This document shows positions 1 through 13,500 of a stretch of 64,000 nt of DNA, piece by piece; position 1 is the first letter of the stretch; every line of letters starts with the position of its first letter. The stretch is from the NCBI RefSeq assembly GCF_023053635.1, contig NC_086172.1, forward strand, positions 21,729,501 to 21,793,500. Direction: 5' to 3'. The notes beneath the pieces were generated by a model. The model saw only the letters and a list, made by a program, of their open reading frames with translations. It did no database searches and was not told the DNA's origin. Origin of the DNA: Elgaria multicarinata webbii. Its lineage: Eukaryota; Chordata; Lepidosauria; Squamata; Anguidae. A program made the translations under genes and the position numbers.

Positions 1-239
1 GTGTCGTGGCACTGTGCAAACTAAATTTTTGAGAGCAATATTTTGTATTCCAAGCTGTGTTCCAAATGCAATTATACGGTTAGAGGCAGGGCAAATTTCA
101 ATAGAAATTTGCGCAACCTGCATACGGTTGCGCAAATTCCATTTTTGGTTAAAAATGTTTGCGCCTGTCGGACTGGCTCTGCTTACATTAACTGACTCCT
201 TCCAATCAAAGTGGACAAAGTTACTAAATACGAAATTAT

Positions 240-916
240 TAACTTTAGGTTTTTCTACAACTGCCATCCTTAACCCAAGGGTATGCCAAAGCAAAAATAG
301 GTATTTTCCAGCAAATTCGACATTTTGAATTCCAAAATCATTTAAGCCAAGCAGCTCTATACCCTGTTTTTAGGGCTAACTAGAGCGTCATTTGCACCTG
401 CTAACTATTTGATAAATCTGACCATCCCCAAACTTGGAAAGGCATTTATGTTAGCCAAATTTAATGTTTTCCTGTCTGTACTGTTGGAAGGTAGATTCAA
501 AAAGATCCCTTATAGCAAGCGGGTTTTCCCATGTGAGAAGTAGAGACAGTGGGTCACGTCCTGCTTCATTTGTAACTTTTACCTTAGATCTTCTCTCATA
601 ACCCCACTCATACAAAACATTCCAGGTAGGGCGGATAAATTCTACCTAGAGTATCTCTTGTCAGACCTGAACTTTCAGATCACGGCTAAAGTGGCTAGAT
701 TTTGCGCAGCAGCCATAAACCGTCATAGAGAGGTGATAAATTAATATTGTTAAACGTTCTACAGATGGGTTTCTCAAGGTTCTCCTGTTGGTGCTAGTAT
801 ATTTTGACTTTTAATCTCTCAATTTTAACTCTATTTGACTGTTGTTTTTAACTGTATTTTATTGTTCATTTGTTCTGAGATGCTGGCTGTTTGCCGTAAT
901 AAACTTGATTGATTGG
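240..916 (+). mobile_element. LINE 3' end, degraded
   Basis: Translated in pieces, the segment gives the C-terminal end of a LINE reverse-transcriptase protein: PKLGKAFMLAKFNVFLS, a Cys/His patch around HVLLH, then RFCAAAINRHRE. It ends in a tail of the type AATAAACTTGATTGATTG. The frame is broken several times. A related protein end occurs at 43.0-43.3 kb. Confidence 0.65.
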
Positions 917-991
917 TGCGTACATCATCCACAGAACTACATTATGGAGGCAATCAACAAATAAAAATAAATAAATTTAGGGGGGGAAATT

Positions 992-997
992 TTTATT
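992..997 (-). terminator. Candidate SGO2 poly(A) signal
   Basis: AATAAA on the minus strand lies about 385 bases after the SGO2 stop and is followed by a T-rich tract (TTTATTTATTTTTATTTG). It is the nearest canonical signal downstream of the gene. The motif is common in AT-rich DNA, so this stays a candidate. Confidence 0.4.
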
Positions 998-1381
998 TTA
1001 GAAATGGAATAGTTAAAACACACCAGGCTCATTCACACGTAACGATTAATTATGGGTGGAAACAACCCATACTTAGTTGGGGCACGGCAGCAATAAGCCC
1101 ACTTGGGACTTCTGAGTCTGAACTCGTGATTTGTTGTTGGGTTAAAACCCTAGGTTGTTTGTCTTTCAACAGCCCAGAATTCCAGGTTTGGGCATCGGAT
1201 GCAAAGCGGATGTTGCAAGCAGGTGGGAGGCAGTGTACACAGATGCTCCATTGCAGCCCTCTAATTGGTGTTACGTGTAAACCAGGTCACACTCTAGAAA
1301 CATCAGCTAATAGTGAACCTCTAGTTATAAAAATAGCAATAAAATTATTTCCTACAAAATAGCTATGAAATCTAACTAGGA

Positions 1382-1517
1382 CTACACGTCCTCCTCTTTC
1401 ATTTTCTTGGTTTTCCTGGACTTTCCAGATCCTTTAGTCAATTTCTTACTTTTGGTTTTATAGATAGGGGAGCTGAGGAAGTCAGTAACTGTAAATGGGT
1501 CACCACGCCTGAGTTTC
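1382..1517 (-). CDS. SGO2: SGO2 coding exon 8 (C-terminal shugoshin motif, stop)
   Basis: The exon begins after a long pyrimidine tract ending CTGCAG and ends at a TAG (1384-1382). It encodes the rest of [20 protein letters not shown] and a Lys-rich tail ending KMKEEDV. As I remember it, human SGO2 stops soon after the KMRR position, whereas SGO1 has a GDPFTD..FLNSPI-type continuation. This protein therefore keeps an SGO1-like extension. Confidence 0.91.
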
Positions 1518-4500
1518 CTGCAGAGATGGGGAGGGTAGAGAGAGAAAAGGAATATAATGTAGTTGTCGCATTTTAACTTCATATTCCAGAAAACAGCACC
1601 CCCAATAAGTGACTATAGTTTCCAGACATAGATACTTGACTTGGGAGTAAAAGCTTGTTTCACTTGCCTCCTGTAAAAGGAAGCTTGGCATCAAACACAA
1701 AACTAACCTGTTGATCTTGGGCTCTGCGTAGCAAACTTCCTTGTTTCTCCGTCTACTTGGACGTGTTGGAGAGACTTCTAGAGGGATGGAATGGCATGAA
1801 CTTGGGCTAGCATTGGTCAAATCTTTCAGGACTTTGTTTTCTGTGAACAGAGTTAGGAAAAAATGATTGTGCTACACCAATATCTCAGTTCAACTGCTTG
1901 TCAATTAAGAATGATCTGATGCATTAGGCTGAGTGATTTGCTTTAAACCATTATCCTGTGCAAATTTAAACAGAAAAAAAGCCTGGTTGGGGCATGCTGG
2001 GAGTTTTAAGAGTTTCTTCTGTCTAAACATGCACTGGATTGTGCCCTAAATCTTATTTCAAGCCAACCAACATATCTTTAAAGATGTTTTCCAAAGAGAT
2101 GCAAGAGCACGTCAGCAGTCTTTCAGACAGGAGTGAGCAACATATAGTTCTCCAAATGTTTTGGCTTACAACTCGCATCAGCCTAGCCAGAGTAGCCAAT
2201 GGTGAGGGTTCATGGGAATTGTTGGCCAAAACATCTGAAGGGCCAGAAATTGCTCACCCCTGCTTTAAGGCATTATTGGCTGCTTACACTCTCCTGTTCC
2301 CAAAGGGGTAGATCTGTTTTCCTTGCATAGAGTCCCACACAGAGACATACACACACACAACAAATCTGAGTGATCCCCTGTCAAGCAGCAATATCCAGTT
2401 CCCTCGTCGATCTCCCTGTTATCTGGTCACACTTGTCATGTCCTCAAAGAGAAGGTAAGATATGCTCAGGTGCCTGCAAGAACTTTTGATTACGCCCAGC
2501 ACATTTCGGAAAGGACTTTGCTGCCTCAGGGGCTGCAATGGAACTATCATTGCAAAATATTACTAACACTTTAAAACATGCTTACAAACTGTAAACATGT
2601 ATAAAAAGTTACAAAAAACATACTCAACTGCATTCACCATTTACAACATTTATAAGCCATGACCATGAAAGAAATTCTTTGCTTTGGGTTATAGTAGATA
2701 AAAGTTCTAATGGGTGGGTGGGATGAGGAGAAGGAGTAAAGTTTGTGTGCAGCATCTCCAACCTCTCTCTTTAATGAAGTACTGTTTCCTCTACTTCTGT
2801 TCTTCTGTTCAAGTAGTAACACAGGAAGCTCCTTGTGAACATGCCCTTAACAGCTAATAATGTACTTCAAGAACCTCACGCCCTTTAGAGTCAGTGTATT
2901 ATTTCTGATGATGCTGATAAGGACTCAAACAGTGGATACGATTAAGCAACAGGAGATAAACCATCAGTACAATGTCCTTAAGCTTAAATCTGTGCTTCTC
3001 ACAACTGGGTGATGGGTGGGAACTATAAGGAGGAACAAGCAACTTTCAAGCCTTGGACTACTGCCACCCTCAAACCATGGGAAAGAAAATATGAGGAAAA
3101 AACAGTTTCTTCACTTTCTGTATGGACTGAAAGACAGATGGGGCAAACCTCTATTTGCCTACAGGCCTCTTGCTTTCCACAGTGACCTATCATTACACAA
3201 GGGGTAAGTAGGCAGCCTGGTGCCCTCCAAATGTTTTAAAAAACAACTATCAGCTCCAGCAAACTTGGTCAATGGTAAAGGATGATGAGAGTTATAGTTC
3301 AAAACGTTCGACTGTGGTCTGGTTTTCATATTAATTACATAGCAACAAAGGCTCTAAACCAGGGATTGAGCAGCTCAGGCCAGGGGGGTCGGGGGGAATC
3401 TGCCCCCCCCACAGAGTTCCACATCTCCTTTCCTTAGCCCCACTTTCCCTCACCTACTGATTATTCGGTGGTTTCCGGTTTTGTGCAAACTTGACTCCTT
3501 CTCAAAAAGGTTGAAATGCCTTTCCTAAGACTTAGTTACTGGGAGCAAGCACATGCAGGTATTTTGGGTCCATCCCTGTTGCCGTTAGCCACACCTTTTA
3601 CCTTTAGCCCCATGCACTATTGAAATGCAACCTCAAAAAGCTTCTCTAAAATGGAATTCAGCCCTTGGGCTGAAAGAGATTCTGAAGCCCTGCTCTTATT
3701 TAGCCAAGGTGTGAGAAAACCCAATCTAAGCTGCAGGAGCCTGGGTTCATTTACCAATACAAAACTAGTGTGCCTTGGTTATGCACAAGGAGAGCTGTAA
3801 GCAGAGCCTAGTGGAAAACGTCATGTGGCTCACACCAAACCACCATGGCCTACATGATCAATAAGCCCTTTTCTCGCTCACCGTTTTCTTTCGGGAGTGT
3901 TTCAGGAGTTGCTTGTACTGTCTTTTTCTCCTGTCTGGTGGAAGCCAACGGCTTTGCATCATCTTTCTTGGAGACCGTCAAGATTTTTGGCAAAGCAGAG
4001 AATCTTTCTGTGCTCCCCTGATCTTTAGCAGCTGGAAGCATAGAACATGAGTGACCAAAGCTCTGGCAACTGGATAACATGATCTTAGAATGGCCAACTG
4101 AAGAAGAATCAGGAGCATTGGTGCATATGGCTAAGGAATCAAACAGAGGTGGTGGCACCTCAGTAACATCCATAATAAGAGAATCTCGCAGAGTTCTGGA
4201 ACTTGGAGCCCGGAGAAAGTTCCATCCTGCCTGATCTATTTGACTGGTTTTACATTCCGCTGGACTTTGAAGGGCAACACCAGAAGGTACACACTCTTCC
4301 GTCACATACTTTACAGTGTATGTTCTCTTCTTTAACTTGGCTGTGGAGTCTACCCTTTCCTTTAAGCCAATCACATTGTTGTCAACACCCCAATATGCCT
4401 TCTGTGAGGAGCTGCTATTTGTTTTGTTTGAACTAGAGCTGTTCTGAGTGGTTGAGGACCCCTGAACCTTTGGGCTCATCTTAGCAGAGTTCCTATGGAC

Positions 4501-7500
4501 ACTGTCAACAGATGTCGCTTCATCAACCAATAAAACTGGAAACGTAGATAGTGTGCTCCCTTGAGATGCAGGAGAGATGGTGTTTGCTTGACTCGTGGAT
4601 TTAAGGCTGACTTTTGAAGTCTTATTTTTTCTTTTATTGACTCTTGGAGCATTTTCACTCAGATCAAACACTTCCACATCAGTTCTGCAATGCTCTCTCT
4701 GTGTATTGTCCCTGCCCGCTTTGGCTGTTTCTCCCTTGTAGCCTTTTTTGGTTTTACTTCCTTGCATGTCACTTTTACTTTCTTGAATTTGAGAATTCAT
4801 GTTGATATCCACACTTTGTACCTCTATCTCACCAAACCTAGATGGTACATCAATTTCTTGGGTCCTCCTCTTTGGCTTTTTACGCTTTATATTTAGACCT
4901 AGAGTTGCTTCTTGGCTAGGGATCTGTGTTTGAAAACCAAACAATTGTTGTGTACTGATGGTGCTCAGTGGGGCCTTATTGTTTAATGAGCTAGACTTTG
5001 GGCTCTGGAACCAACTTCCTAGGTCCTCAAAGTTATCCAAGTGTGTCTTTTTTTTACTTTCATGTATAAAGAGGGCACAATCGTTCTCATCGTCTGGAGG
5101 ACCTGGATCTACCACATAGGTTCTTCTGCAATCTTTGGCTTTATTAGAGCATTGGGACATACGTTTCACATCATAGCCATGGCTTTTTTCATCTTGCTGT
5201 ACTTTATTGCTTAATGAACTGGTCTCTGGATTTTGGAACTGACTTCCTAAATTCTTCATTTTTCCCAAGAACGTTCTTTTTTTTACTTCCTGGGTCAAAG
5301 CATTACAGCCATTGACATGGTTTGGAGGAGCTGGGTCTATCCAAGAAGATGTTGTGCAACCTGTGGTTTTGTCAGAGTGCTGGGAACTATAGTTCGCCTT
5401 CCAACCATAGCTGCCCAATGGCACCATTTCCTCCAGAGAATCCATGCGACTAGAATCTTCAGCAGGACATGCAGGCTTGGGAATGTTTATCTTACTATTA
5501 CTCAGTTCGTTGGTTTCAGATAGAATTGCAGTATCCACTCGTACATTACTATAATTGTCCACATTTCTTTTTGATTGGCTGATAGAAGAATCTCTGTCCT
5601 TCTTTCCAGCACTCACCCTTTTTAGAGCTTTGGTTTCATTGGCTTTGATCTTCGCATAGCTTTTATTTTTAGTGCTCAGCGTAACAAGCTCACCAACCTG
5701 ACTGATGTCAAGGGACTTTGTAGCAGCAGGCTCAGCTTCTTTTGCCCACTGCAGGCCATCAAGTGGCACATTATCTGACAGCCCCATCGTAGAATTGCCT
5801 CCAAATCCAGCAGATAAATCTGTTCTGCGCTTCTTCCTCTTGGTCACATGCCCAGACGACGACACCATACTGTCGCTGGATGGTCTCACAGTCTCCTCGC
5901 ACTGCTGCACTGAAGAATTCTTACACAGGGCAGATAGCGAGCAGCTCCTGGAACTTGGAGGCACACTCAAAAGGTTGTCTGAAATGACAAATAACTGAAC
6001 TTAGTAGGCAAACACAAGCAGAGACACCACATAGCCTTCTTCAGTTCCATAAACGTTCCATTATGGTTGTAAGAATATGGGTGGTAAGAACATGTAAAGG
6101 GCCCTACTTGATCTAACTAAGGGTCTACCTAGTCTAGCATCCTGTTTCCAGTAAAGGCCGGCCAGATATTTCCAGGAAGTCCACAAGCAGGGTCGGAAAA
6201 CAGTCCTCGCCACACCACACTGAGTTTTCTTGGCAACCAATACTCAGAGACACACATGTTGCCTCTGAACATCACAGCTAGCAGCATCAATAGAGGTGTC
6301 CTCCCTAATTTGCGTTTAACGCGATCACCACACCTGGGGTGTGGGGAATCTGTCCACTTTCTCCACACAATGCATAATTTAGTGGTGGACAAACTAATAG
6401 CCTAATAACTAATAGCCTAATAGCCTAACAAACTAATAATCCTACTCAGAAATCAGTTTCTTGGTAGTCAATGGGGCTTACCTCCAATTAAGTGTTCCTA
6501 GGAGTGCAAGGTTGAGGGCTCTTCGTGCAGGAAGGACACGATAAAAATATAGTAAATAAACATACATACTTTTAACTTAGGACCAGGGTATAGAAACTCC
6601 GGCCCTTGAAGGTTCATAATCCAGCCTGTGGAGATTCCCTAGGAAGCTCCTCCCTTTTTCCCAGCCCTGCCCCCTCTATAGGGATGCTCGGTTCTAGCAC
6701 TACGAGAGGAATCCCCTCTTATTTCCAAATAGGTTCTCCACCCCTAACTTATGGTATTTCTGTTCTATAAACAAAAGCATTTCAGCTGTCATGCCTGCAA
6801 CCCAAGCCCAGAAGACCAGTGAAATCTCAAAGAAATCATCATGAACACTCAAATAAAGCTACAGGTGGCAATCATACGAAGTAGTAAGGTTCAATGAACA
6901 TAATGGATTTACACTTGAGTAAAGAGTCCTTGAAGCTCTTTGAAGAATACCATAATAGTTCACTCGGATTTCGAACACACACACACACATACATACAAGC
7001 CGGTACAGGTGAATCCTAGTCTTCTTCCACAGAGCTTAAGGTGGTGCATATTGGGATAAAAAGGGATAATTCCAACAACCCTACGTTGGACTGAAGGAGT
7101 GACTAGCCCAAGGTAACCCAATAACTTCAGGTCTGAGTGGAGATTTGAACCTAAGTCTCCCTAGCCCAAGTCCAGCACTGTCCATTATACCACAACGGCC
7201 TGCCAATAACAATAATAAAAAATAAAATAATGAAATATATTTCTTACCCGCCTCTCCATTTTGATCGAGGCGGGGAACAACAGTAAATATAAAATACATA
7301 AAACTGAATTAAGAACATAATATGCATTGTTAAAACATCCTAAAATAGTACCAGTATAATCTTTTACAGTGTAACCCTATACATATTTATTCAGAAGTAT
7401 GTTCCACTTTTTCCAATGGGACTTAGTTTCAGGTAAGTGTGCATAGGATTGCAGCCTTAGTGTTTTGTTATACAAGGTTAATTTGATGCCTGAACCCAGA

Positions 7501-10500
7501 CAGAAATCATAAAGGCTTTCATGGGCAAACCAATATCATTTATCAGGCCCCAAGACATTACTACATTAAAAACAAAATAAAAATAAGCAAAATCTGAGGG
7601 CTGGAAGTGCAGAAGGCTGGAGAAAGACTCCCCAGGGGACAAACTATACCAACTCACCTTGAGATGTGATGGCCATGAGGAATAAAACACACAAAAAAGT
7701 CTATTCCCTTCCTGCATTTTTCCTCCAGCCCTTCACATCTCTACCGATAACTGCTCCAACATTGCAATGAATATGTCAAACAATTTAGAAGGAGAAGTGT
7801 TTGGAATGAAATGCAGACAGGGCTATGCCTTTTAGCAATGCCCATGTTTAGTGCAACCCTCACAGCGTGGGGTTCCATCTAGACCCCCATTATGCAACAC
7901 TGGCCAAATCTCTCTCCCATTCTCTCACCCACAGCCCACAAGAGACTTTTGCTGGAATAAGCAACAGCCACTAATCAAACCCACTATATAGTCGGTGGTG
8001 GACCCCAGACTGTGGAACGATCTTCCTGACGAGGCTCGCCTGGCACCAACGCTGCTATCTTTCCGGCGCCAGGTTAAGACTTTCCTCTTTGCCCAGACAT
8101 ATGGCGGCACATCTTAATCACCCACATGTTTAGTTTTTTTTAACGGTTTTTAATGCTTTATGTGTGTATGTTCTGTGTTTTGGAGTTTTAAATTTTGTAT
8201 ACTCGTTTTTGTCTTAATTTTAGAATCTCTGTAAACCGCCCAGAGAGCCCTGGCTATGGGAGCGGTATATAGGTGTAATAAATAAATAAATAAGGGGAAA
8301 TTCCTGGTTGAAAAGTCACCCAACGGTTAATGAATGCAGGGAGTTAGAGTGCTGTTTTGGTTCCAATTTTGCCTACTTTGCCTGTTTTAGTTGTAAGAAG
8401 ATGCCGTTAAATAAAGGTTCTGTTTAAAGCTTGCAGTCATCTTCTGCCTCAAGTGTGGAGACAAAATTTACTTTGCAACAACTTTAACATAGTACCTTCA
8501 CTTGAATTGCACAAAGCCTAAAGACCACAGAAAAAAATCTGACTGTTCTGTGTTAAAATATGCATGGGATTCTAATGGACAAAATTAAGCATGATGCATG
8601 TTAAATCTATTGCCCAATATTGGATAGGAGCAGAATTATATTTCTCAAGAACTGCATTGCCAAAGATTTCTACACGGGCAAAAAAGCATCAGCACAAGAC
8701 CGTCTTGCACTGGGGATTACAGCTATGTCCCTATGTTGAATTGAGCTAGATCTAACTGGCAATAGCTCTAAAATGCTTCTTGACTGAATGAGGAAGAGAC
8801 TCACAGAGGTCAAGTATAATCATGTATATCACATGCTTCTGGTTAGAGGGGGGAAATTGCCATTAACTCTACCTAACCTCATGACAGAAATACAGTGTTC
8901 AGCCCAACCCTATGCATACTTATTACACAGAAGCAAATTCCACCAAAGTGACTTACTGTCAACTTGGTGAGCACAAGGCCGCAGCCCTGGTGGGACATCC
9001 TTAGAATATGATTTCCCAATTGCATGCATCTCCAATCAATATAGCACACCTGTTAAAATAATGCTTGGAATTTTACCTCCAAAAATTGTGCTCAAGTTAA
9101 GTGCCGATGTAGCGCCATCCACTTCACTTAACCTTTGACAATTCTTTTCATTGCTTGCCAAGGACTCATCAATGAGAGAAGAGGAGGACTTTTCCTCCGC
9201 AGTGGGCGGACCACTCTTCAAAGATTCAGCAACACCGGATGCTGGTATCCGTATGGGAGGCATTTGCAAACTTGTGGAGATGCCCATTGCTATGCTTACG
9301 ACATTTTCACTTTCTTCATCATCTACATGAGAGAGTGGAACTCTCAGAGATTTTGGCGCAGCCCTGAAGTGGGGAAAGTTAAAAAGAAAAAGGGCAGAAA
9401 GTGTATTTTAAGAGCTTCAATACAGAATAAAGAGATGAATAAAAACTGATCTTTTCCGGAAGGCCTATCCAGTGAAATTTTATAATGTTTTTAGGATGTT
9501 TTAAGGATGTTGTAATCATGTATGCTATGTTTTTAATCAGTTTTTAAGTGTTTTATATTCAGTTGTTCCCCGCCTCAATTCAAGTGGAGAGGCAGGTAAG
9601 AAATAAAGCTCGGAGGATGGCAACAAGGGAGAGGGCCTTCTCGGTGGTGGCCCTCTGCCTGTGGAATGATCTCCCCGATGAGGCTCGCCTGGCGCCAACG
9701 TTGTTATCTTTTCAGCACCACATCAAGACTTTTCTCTTCTCCCAGGCATTTTAACAGCATTTTAATAGTATTTAACAAAGTTACGTTTGTTTTTAATGGC
9801 CCCCAGAATTGTTGTTTTTAAATAGATACTGTTGTTTTTATACTGTTGTTTTTATGTTTCTGGTGGTTTTTAGATTTTGTTATACTTTTTAATGTTTACC
9901 ATTTTTAACTGTTGTAAACCGCCCAGAGAGCTTCGGCTATGGGGTGGTATATAAATGTAATAAATAAATAAATAATTATGAGCATCTAGTTCAGCAACTA
10001 CCAGGGCATGTGGGAATTATAGTTTCTATGTCTTCTGATCCAAACTTTTAAAACTTTTTAATATTGTTTTATTATATTGTATTTTACAGGTCTTACATTT
10101 TGTGAACTGCCCAGAGAGTTTTGGCTTTTAGGCAGCAGGTATAAAATGTAATAAATAACAGTAACAATAATAAAATTAACTGGGGTAAAGACATAGGGAG
10201 CCAGAGGTCCCATGCACCTCTGCCGGAAAGGCCATTCCTGAGCATCCTCAGGTAGTATACCACCCTAAAGGATGAGCCCTAAAAGGTCCTTCCCATCTCC
10301 AGCCAACTTTCCCTGCCACTGGCTCTCCATGGCAACGATATATTTGCTTGAGAAATGGGCAGGCAGGGAGACCAGACTGATATTTATTTATTTTATTTTA
10401 CTTAAAGCATTTCTTAGCTGCCTTTCAGGGCAGAAGTCCTCCCAAAACCATTATGATAACCCAGTCTGAGATATTAAGGCAGTTTCGGCAGTGTTTATAA

Positions 10501-13500
10501 TGGCGTTTGAAACTCCAGCAATTCTAAAATTCATCACCATCACTCGCCAGAAGGCTGAGCACCTAAGCAACGACAGCATAAAGCTAAAATAATTGTATCA
10601 TTATATCTTTTAATGGAATAAATCAGAAATCTTCCCATGCTGACAGGAGTATCTTAGGCCCCGGTTCACAGTTGTTTTCCAACCTGTGTTAATGAAGCTT
10701 GGAAAATTGAGCTCATTTACACATCTCATGAGCATTCAAGCTCGTTTGATTGCTCGTATTTCTGCGCATACCGAAAAGGGCGGCTGTCACCATCCTGATC
10801 CCCTGCCAAATTATCAGTGCAAGTCTGTCCTCCATCATTGAGTAACAAAGAGCAGGAACCATTCTAGAAGTGAAAAAGAAATATGAAAGAAATTGGTTAA
10901 GATTTTTAGCCCTTCCATTTTTAAAAATGGGTGATTGCGTTTTTAGATCTTCGCACTGCTGCTGGCTTTTATCTTGGTTACTACTTTGGCTTAATTCCAT
11001 TTTAACCTTATGGTTTTATATTCTGCTTTTTCTATGTGATTGTATTTTAAGCTTTGTTTTGTAAATGGCCCAGAGAGCTTTGACTAATGGGTGGTATAGA
11101 TATGTAATAAAATAAAATAAATCTACCTCTTCCATAATGTTCCATTCCATTTGTGACAATCCATTCCAAAATTATAAGGAAGGGCTGGGAGTAGGGGTGG
11201 TTGAAATTGGCAAGCACTTGCCCAGTAAGTGGTCATCCTGTTGTTGCTGCAGCAGCCACCCCCTACAAACCGAGCAGCACGAGACCCCACTGAGCACTCA
11301 GCAGCCGCCCACCCTGGCTTCCAGCATTTCCCCTGCTGTGTTAATGGCAGCCACCATTAACGCTGCAGGGGAAATGCGTGATTTCCGGGGCCTCCAGAAG
11401 TCGCCCGTCCCCTTCCCTCAGGCCAATGGAGGCCTTAAAGTGGAGGGAAAGGGCTGGAAATCAGGGCGGACCTGAGTGTTCATGAGCACTCAGGCGCGGA
11501 TCCAGAATCTCACCCATGCACATTCAACCGGGTTCATGAGGGCCAGACATGGGGAGTGGGGTCCGCTGACCTCACAGACCCAGACTCTTGCACCATCCAT
11601 AACTGGGAGAATTTGAGGGATTTACTTTTGTTTTACATTTGCTAATGAACACAGAAACAGAAGGGGACACATTCTCAAGAGATTAAAATAATTTTTCTCA
11701 CCTCAGAAAGTTTGCTTATCTTGATTACGTTTTGCAAGCGGCTGTCCAATAGTTGCCATAGTTCATCAACATATTTGCTCTGCGCTCAAAGAAAAAGGGT
11801 AACTTAACTATCCAGAGTTTCAGATATATAGTTTTTTAAAACTGCCAAGTATTTAGTTTCCACGCTGCAGAATTTCCATTTCTTTTCTTTTTTTATAAAA
11901 AATAATGTTAAAATGAGTATTAGAAAATACATGTCCAGTATTTCTTTTATCATTCCCAGCAGGGCTGGCAACTCATGAATATGAGAGTAGCAGAAGACAC
12001 AGAGGCAACATATTTTAAAAGCTCTATAAACGAACAATTATAGTACAATTAAGCCTAAACAAAGGAATTTTGGAATACGCAGATTTACAACATTCTGGGG
12101 AAAGAACAAAGTTTTAAATGGTATATCTTCCAGAAATACCTCAACAGTCTTCAACACAGTTTGGATGACACATTAGTCAACGGTGACTATTTAAGCAACT
12201 ATTGTTTAAATAGTCCACTGTTGACTAACATGTCATCTGTCAGAGAAAAACCATGCAACAGTTAGTTACTTTCTAGAAATAAGCAACGGAGTTAACCAGC
12301 AATCTGCAGAGTTTATTATCTGCACAACTGTTAATTATCGTGTCGTTTGGAGAGTTCCGTGGATTATTTCCCGTTCTTCCGGAGTCGCGAGGCAAGAGCA
12401 GCAGAAAACCTTGCCGCTCTTGCCCAGCGGGGCTCTGTCAGCATGGGAAATAATCCTGTCCCAGGAAGCATTTGGGAATGCAGCAAACGTCCCATCCTTG
12501 GTGGGGTGGCGCGATCAGGGGCTCCCCACGTGCTTCCTGGGATGGGCACATGCCATACTTGCGTTGGGTGCCACCGATCATGGTGCCCCACGTGTTCCCA
12601 GGAATGTGCATGTCTCTTGCCCCCCTCCCACCCTGCGAGCCATCTGGAGATTGTCTTAAGGGGATGGAAGAGTCAAACCACAGGAGAAATCCAGCCGCTG
12701 ATATCAGGGCGAGGGGGCAAGGATCTGTCCCGCAGCTGTGAGGAGCTGGTGAGATGCTTGAGCGTCCCATCACCATTCACTACACAAGAAGGGCACGGGA
12801 CGCACTAGCATCTCTTCTGCTCCTCACAGCTGCAGGATAGATCCTTGCGCCAGCACAGCGCCTCTCCTTCCCTGTCGGGGCCATCGCAACAGGGAGGGGG
12901 GCAGCTATAGCAACGCTGCCCCCTTCCCTGTTGCGATGGCCCCGATGGGGAAGGACACATCGGCATCAAGTAACATCATGCCCTGTTAGGGGATCAGGCA
13001 ACGCGGGCGCCAATGTGTCCTACACCAGCAGATGGATCTCATTCCCTGACACACGAGGAGACCGTTCTGCAGCTTGTTGCTTCTGCGACGGGTGAGCACA
13101 GAGGAACACACGCCATGCCCATCACAGAAGCAACAAGCTGCAAATTGGTCTCCTCACGTGTCAGGAGACGAGATCCATCTGCTGGCGAAGGACACATCGG
13201 CACCTGTGTTGCTATTCCCGCTGCAGCCGCTGCAGGGAGCACCGGCAGGTGCATCGCCGCAGCACGTTTCCACACGCTGTGTCTCCCTGCCAGCACTCCT
13301 CTCCACAGAATGGTGGTGCCCCAATAAGGTAAGCGGAAACCAATGCAAGCATTTAGTGGGGAGGACGCAGGGTGGGTGGGGAAGATAAACAGTCAACCGA
13401 GTGTGAACACTCTACTGCATGGATGACTACTTCTGTGTCGCCGAAGTGCGGCATCCAAATAGTCACCCATGGAATGGACTATTCATACTCCGTTGACTAA

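Noticed and set aside
913-1362. 149-codon open frame on the plus strand
   Set aside because: It overlaps the SGO2 3' UTR in antisense, has no homology, and starts inside a LINE tail.
1500-1707. Continuation of the exon-7 frame past 1708
   Set aside because: It crosses a GTTAGT donor; the following residues are intron and lack shugoshin similarity.
3850-3881. Extension of the SGO2 large frame to a stop at 3850
   Set aside because: The GTGAGC donor at 3881 joins in phase to exons 7 and 8, which carry the conserved C-terminus; the read-through end is intron.
12347-13396. Cluster of overlapping open frames on both strands
   Set aside because: GC-rich hairpins of the 12.16-kb transposon lower stop frequency; none has homology or splice context.
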